A stretch of DNA of 31,942 bases from Myxococcales bacterium (GTDB taxonomy: Bacteria > Myxococcota_A > Bradymonadia > UBA7976 > UBA1532): assembly GCA_020633465.1 (NCBI GenBank), contig JACKDN010000054.1:1-31942 (forward strand), given 5' to 3'. Shown here one piece after another: positions 30,501 through 31,942 of the stretch. The translations under genes and the position numbers were made by a program. The notes under the pieces are model-generated. The model was not told the origin of the DNA, did not search any database, and saw nothing but the letters and a program-made list of their open reading frames with translations. The stretch's first letter is position 1. Each line of letters begins with the position of its first letter.

Positions 30501-31350
30501 CTACGCGGCCGCTCGGGCGGCGCACGCGCCGCTGGTGGTCACCAGCTACACCCGCATGAAGCAGGCGAAGGAGGCCGCGGCGGCGCTCGATCTGCCCATC
30601 GAAGCCGACGAGTTCACCCACGATCCCGGCGGCCTGGCCGAGGTGGACGAGGCATCGCTGCCCGGCGGGCGCCACGTGGGGCGCTGCCTGCACGAGGCCA
30701 TCGAGGCCCTCGACTTCGCCGAGCTGGCGGCGTCCTTCGACGACTGGCGCCGGCTGCCCGCGGTGAGCGACGCGTTCGACGCGGTGATGCGGGTGCACGG
30801 CGTCGAGCCCCGCTGGAAGACCGAGGCGCAGCGGCTGGTGTACGAGACGCTCACCCGGACGGTGTCGCTGGGCGACGGCGCGGCGGTCGAGGGACTGTTC
30901 CGCTGCCGCGAGGTGCGCGAGCTCGAGTTCCTCTTCCCGCTGCCCGAGGCGAGTCATCCGTTGCTGGCGGGCGGCGACGCCGAGGGACGCTGGACCGTCG
31001 AGCGCGGCTTCGTGAAGGGCTTCGTCGACCTCGTGTTCGAGCACGAAGGCCGCACCTTCTGGGCCGACTGGAAGAGCGATACGCTGCGCACCTACGACCC
31101 GGCGAGCGTCGAGGCCCACGTGGCCGATCACTACGACCTGCAGGCGCGCCTGTACACGCTTGGGCTGGTGCGCCTGCTGGGGTTGCGCGACGCGGCGGCC
31201 TACGACGCGCGCTTCGGCGGCTATCTGTACGTCTTCCTGCGGGGCATGGGCGTGGACACGGCGCCCGAGCACGGGGTGTTCGTCGCGCGGCCGCCCTGGG
31301 AGATGGTCGTCGCCTGGGAGCGGGCGCTGTGCGACGAGGCGGTCGCGTGA
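27520..31350 (+). CDS. recB: RecBCD exonuclease V beta subunit (UvrD-type helicase-nuclease) with an in-frame insertion
   Basis: This is the 3'-to-5' helicase and nuclease subunit of RecBCD, acting in double-strand-break repair. GTG 27520 is chosen because RYPRPAILADIPLDRHAVIEASAGTGKTYTLE begins there as in other RecB proteins; upstream codons are low-complexity. Motif I is ASAGTGKT (Lys28), motif Ia LVVTFTEKAT, motif II ALIDEFQDTDARQW, motif III VIGDPKQAIYGFRGAD, then QIMTMHKSKGLEAPIV (V) and LLYVALTRA (VI). The C-terminal nuclease has GFVDLVF (Asp1170) and ADWKSD (Asp1183, Lys1185). At 1276 residues it is about 96 longer than E. coli RecB; residues of about 398-493 are a Pro-Leu/Gly-Gln repeat insertion between motifs II and III. 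All motifs remain in frame, so it may still work. recD overlaps its stop (GTGA); recC is not in the window. Confidence 0.95.
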   Translation: MRYPRPAILADIPLDRHAVIEASAGTGKTYTLEHLVVDRLVRTDLTLDRILVVTFTEKATGELRARIRLLIERILGAAARGDLGDVDLGEGDAWDIDEAARRKLEATLFSFDRASIFTIHAFCRRVLVDLAFDGGQPFEQQRVDGDRLFHRAFRGALREELASGEETRQVLVDWLASGRDEQSLERLLRSAWREGCLEPGASPAEAVPATLAALRTAFDAGVMHAAFADAAIQKASFARAEAAITQLAEALGAEDDAALAALAGDVDVDGLLSPRRTAVTPPKRRFPDDLAPRARETLAHLRTLRSLRLQVEAPERRAVDRLLPAVARRLEAAKRREGLFDFDDLLTRVWEGLRGPRGDALVGALRRRYAVALIDEFQDTDARQWEIFGRLFVGEPVPLPLPLPLPLPLPRQATRTQAAPRLSGPRTVGGDVHEPGPVPEGDREDVGRGGHRGEGQGQGQGSLGQGQGSLGEGQGQGQGQGQGQGSFERGCSDHTLTVIGDPKQAIYGFRGADVHTYLAARETLLARGAARVPLRTNFRATPALIEATNALLDQQGRAALFSGAITYDEPVRAGRPTLQLVDADGQPVAPVTLWRFRPPPPRGRNQQSVPAWQLKQAFGRHLGRALGTLLSDPAGRPTLIEHAGTPDETRRTLTASDVFVLVRTGWEAVDAAAHLRRAGVPYSFYKQEGLFQTPEAWDVYDVLAAIARPHDRSARLRAFATPFFGVPWRELAAWRTLPGNHPALERLHDWRLLAEREQHAALFHALLYDSGILERELFLRDTERELTNAQHILEVLLEVADARRLALPELLALLRRYIDGSEAPEGSDGNTQRLPTEQDAVQIMTMHKSKGLEAPIVCLYGGYSPGWRPAVQTVHDAAGGRQVLVGEAALEAAAEPLDRAAREEDERLLYVALTRAAGQLFLPYIDSSRAVQGTYGPLNRRLAAMVEGELPASFAIEEVDARPPPTPDEAERRRALGTWRPPPALLTVPDESARYAAARAAHAPLVVTSYTRMKQAKEAAAALDLPIEADEFTHDPGGLAEVDEASLPGGRHVGRCLHEAIEALDFAELAASFDDWRRLPAVSDAFDAVMRVHGVEPRWKTEAQRLVYETLTRTVSLGDGAAVEGLFRCREVRELEFLFPLPEASHPLLAGGDAEGRWTVERGFVKGFVDLVFEHEGRTFWADWKSDTLRTYDPASVEAHVADHYDLQARLYTLGLVRLLGLRDAAAYDARFGGYLYVFLRGMGVDTAPEHGVFVARPPWEMVVAWERALCDEAVA
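28711..28974. repeat. Fold-back insertion in recB bounded by (CCCTTG)6 and (CAAGGG)6
   Basis: Six perfect CCCTTG units (28711-28746) and six perfect CAAGGG units (28939-28974) form a 36-base perfect inverted repeat with a 192-base loop. Degenerate CAAGGT and CAAGGG units also occur at 28884-28926. The loop has smaller dyads: GACAGG/CCTGTC and GATGTC/GACATC. In RecB terms it encodes (PL)n and (GQ)n repeats absent from the family. It looks like an inserted repetitive element kept in frame because its units are multiples of three. Confidence 0.93.
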
Positions 31351-31942
31351 GGGCGCCGCCCCCCGACTCGGCCTGGCGGCGCTTTCGGGCGCCGGCGGAC
31401 GACGACGCGGCGTTGTTGCGACGGCTGGAGAGCGCGTCGGCGGCGCTGAACCTCGATGCCGGGGCGGTGCGCGTGGCGGCCGAGGTGGCCGCGCTGGCGC
31501 CCGGGCTGGGGCCGGAGCGTCGCGGGGGGCTGACGGTGCTGGCGCTGACGGCGCTGTGGGACGTGGCGCAGGGGTCGACCCGCACGCCGCTGCGATCGAG
31601 CCATCTGCAGGATCGCTTCCGGGCCTTGGTCGACGACGCCGACGCCGCGGACGCGCTGCTCGACGCGGCGTGGGCGGCCCTCGAGACGCCGGACGCGGCG
31701 GTGATCGTCGGCGACGCGGCGCGGCCGCTGGTGCGCGTGGGCGACGCGCTGTACCTGCGCCGGCTGTACGACGCCGAGGGGCGGCTGGCCGAGGCGCTGG
31801 CGGCGCGCTGGGGGCGGCCGGTCGAGGGCGACGCGACCGAGGCCCTCGCCGCCGTCGAGGCGCGGCCCGCCGGCGTGACGCTGTCGGCCGAGCAGCGCGC
31901 GGCCGTCCGCGAGGCCGCGCGGCGGCCGCTGACGCTCGTCTC
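31347..31942 (+). CDS. recD: RecBCD exonuclease V alpha subunit, N-terminal part (3' end outside window)
   Basis: The frame starts at GTG 31347, overlapping the recB stop in GTGA, and stays open to the window end (198 codons). The N-terminal region is the helical domain that in RecD docks onto the other subunits (for example LLRRLESASAALNLDAGAVRVAAEVAAL). Near the end, PLVRVGDALYLRRLYDAEGRLAEAL is the typical RecD stretch before the helicase core. LSAEQRAAVREAARRPLTLV then leads directly toward a Walker A motif that should lie just outside the window (TGGPGTGKT in known RecD). RecD is the 5'-to-3' SF1B helicase of RecBCD. The overlap with recB ties their expression together. The assignment rests on position after recB and the pre-Walker A segment; a RecD2-type helicase is less likely because of the recB context. 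Confidence 0.88.
   Translation, partial: MRAPPPDSAWRRFRAPADDDAALLRRLESASAALNLDAGAVRVAAEVAALAPGLGPERRGGLTVLALTALWDVAQGSTRTPLRSSHLQDRFRALVDDADAADALLDAAWAALETPDAAVIVGDAARPLVRVGDALYLRRLYDAEGRLAEALAARWGRPVEGDATEALAAVEARPAGVTLSAEQRAAVREAARRPLTLV

Noticed and set aside
28123..31272. A 1049-codon minus-strand open frame opposite recB
   Set aside because: It is an antisense shadow; recB has all its helicase and nuclease motifs on the plus strand.

Overview
The window looks like chromosome of a high-GC member of the Myxococcota or a neighbouring delta-proteobacterial lineage. That is inferred from very high GC, dense coding with GTG and TTG starts and 1-8 base gene overlaps, many lipoproteins, a TPR/PEGA protein beside a lipoprotein with 'CNGxDDDCDG' (MopE-type) motifs and a formylglycine-generating-enzyme (FGE) fold, and alanine/aspartate/proline linkers. 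No rRNA, tRNA, CRISPR array or complete insertion sequence was seen.

Bases 1-13900 are built around two alpha-2-macroglobulin (A2M) paralogues. The first is cut by the window start and ends at 2629. The second (9043-13860) is complete and is a lipoprotein. Their C-terminal halves are almost identical in DNA, with only two differences across 504 bases around the thioester site. The segment before and including the presumed bait region has diverged. Between them lie a lower-GC three-gene operon of unknown function (2804-4094) and, on the minus strand, a coupled pair: a TPR/PEGA protein followed by the MopE/FGE-fold lipoprotein.

Bases 13900-18040 hold a minus-strand STAND-like P-loop ATPase fused to a ferredoxin-like (ABM-type) domain, a small Cys-rich lipoprotein, a PAS histidine kinase and a LuxR-type regulator with a Cys-rich PAS-like domain. 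A 183-base inverted-repeat element begins at the LuxR stop codon.

Bases 18240-27410 are the most coherent system. A BlaI/MecI/CopY repressor and a short M56 (BlaR1-like) membrane peptidase precede a complete CzcCBA-type heavy-metal efflux set: outer-membrane lipoprotein, adaptor with 19 tandem EHxxx pentapeptides, and an RND pump with the divalent-cation signature. A strong promoter (TTGACA-N17-TAGTAT) carries a TACTAT/GTAGTAT operator in its spacer and -10, and a second copy of the half-sites lies inside the signal-peptide codons of the outer-membrane gene. The M56 protein has no penicillin-binding sensor domain but has a His/Cys-rich loop predicted to be periplasmic. The working model is a metal-triggered BlaR/BlaI switch for metal efflux. 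Convergent to it are two coupled minus-strand genes: a lipoprotein with two Cys/His modules fused to thioredoxin, and an outer-membrane beta-barrel.

Bases 27485-31942 carry recB and the start of recD. recB is interrupted in frame, between helicase motifs II and III, by about 96 codons bounded by a perfect 36-base inverted repeat, (CCCTTG)6 against (CAAGGG)6.
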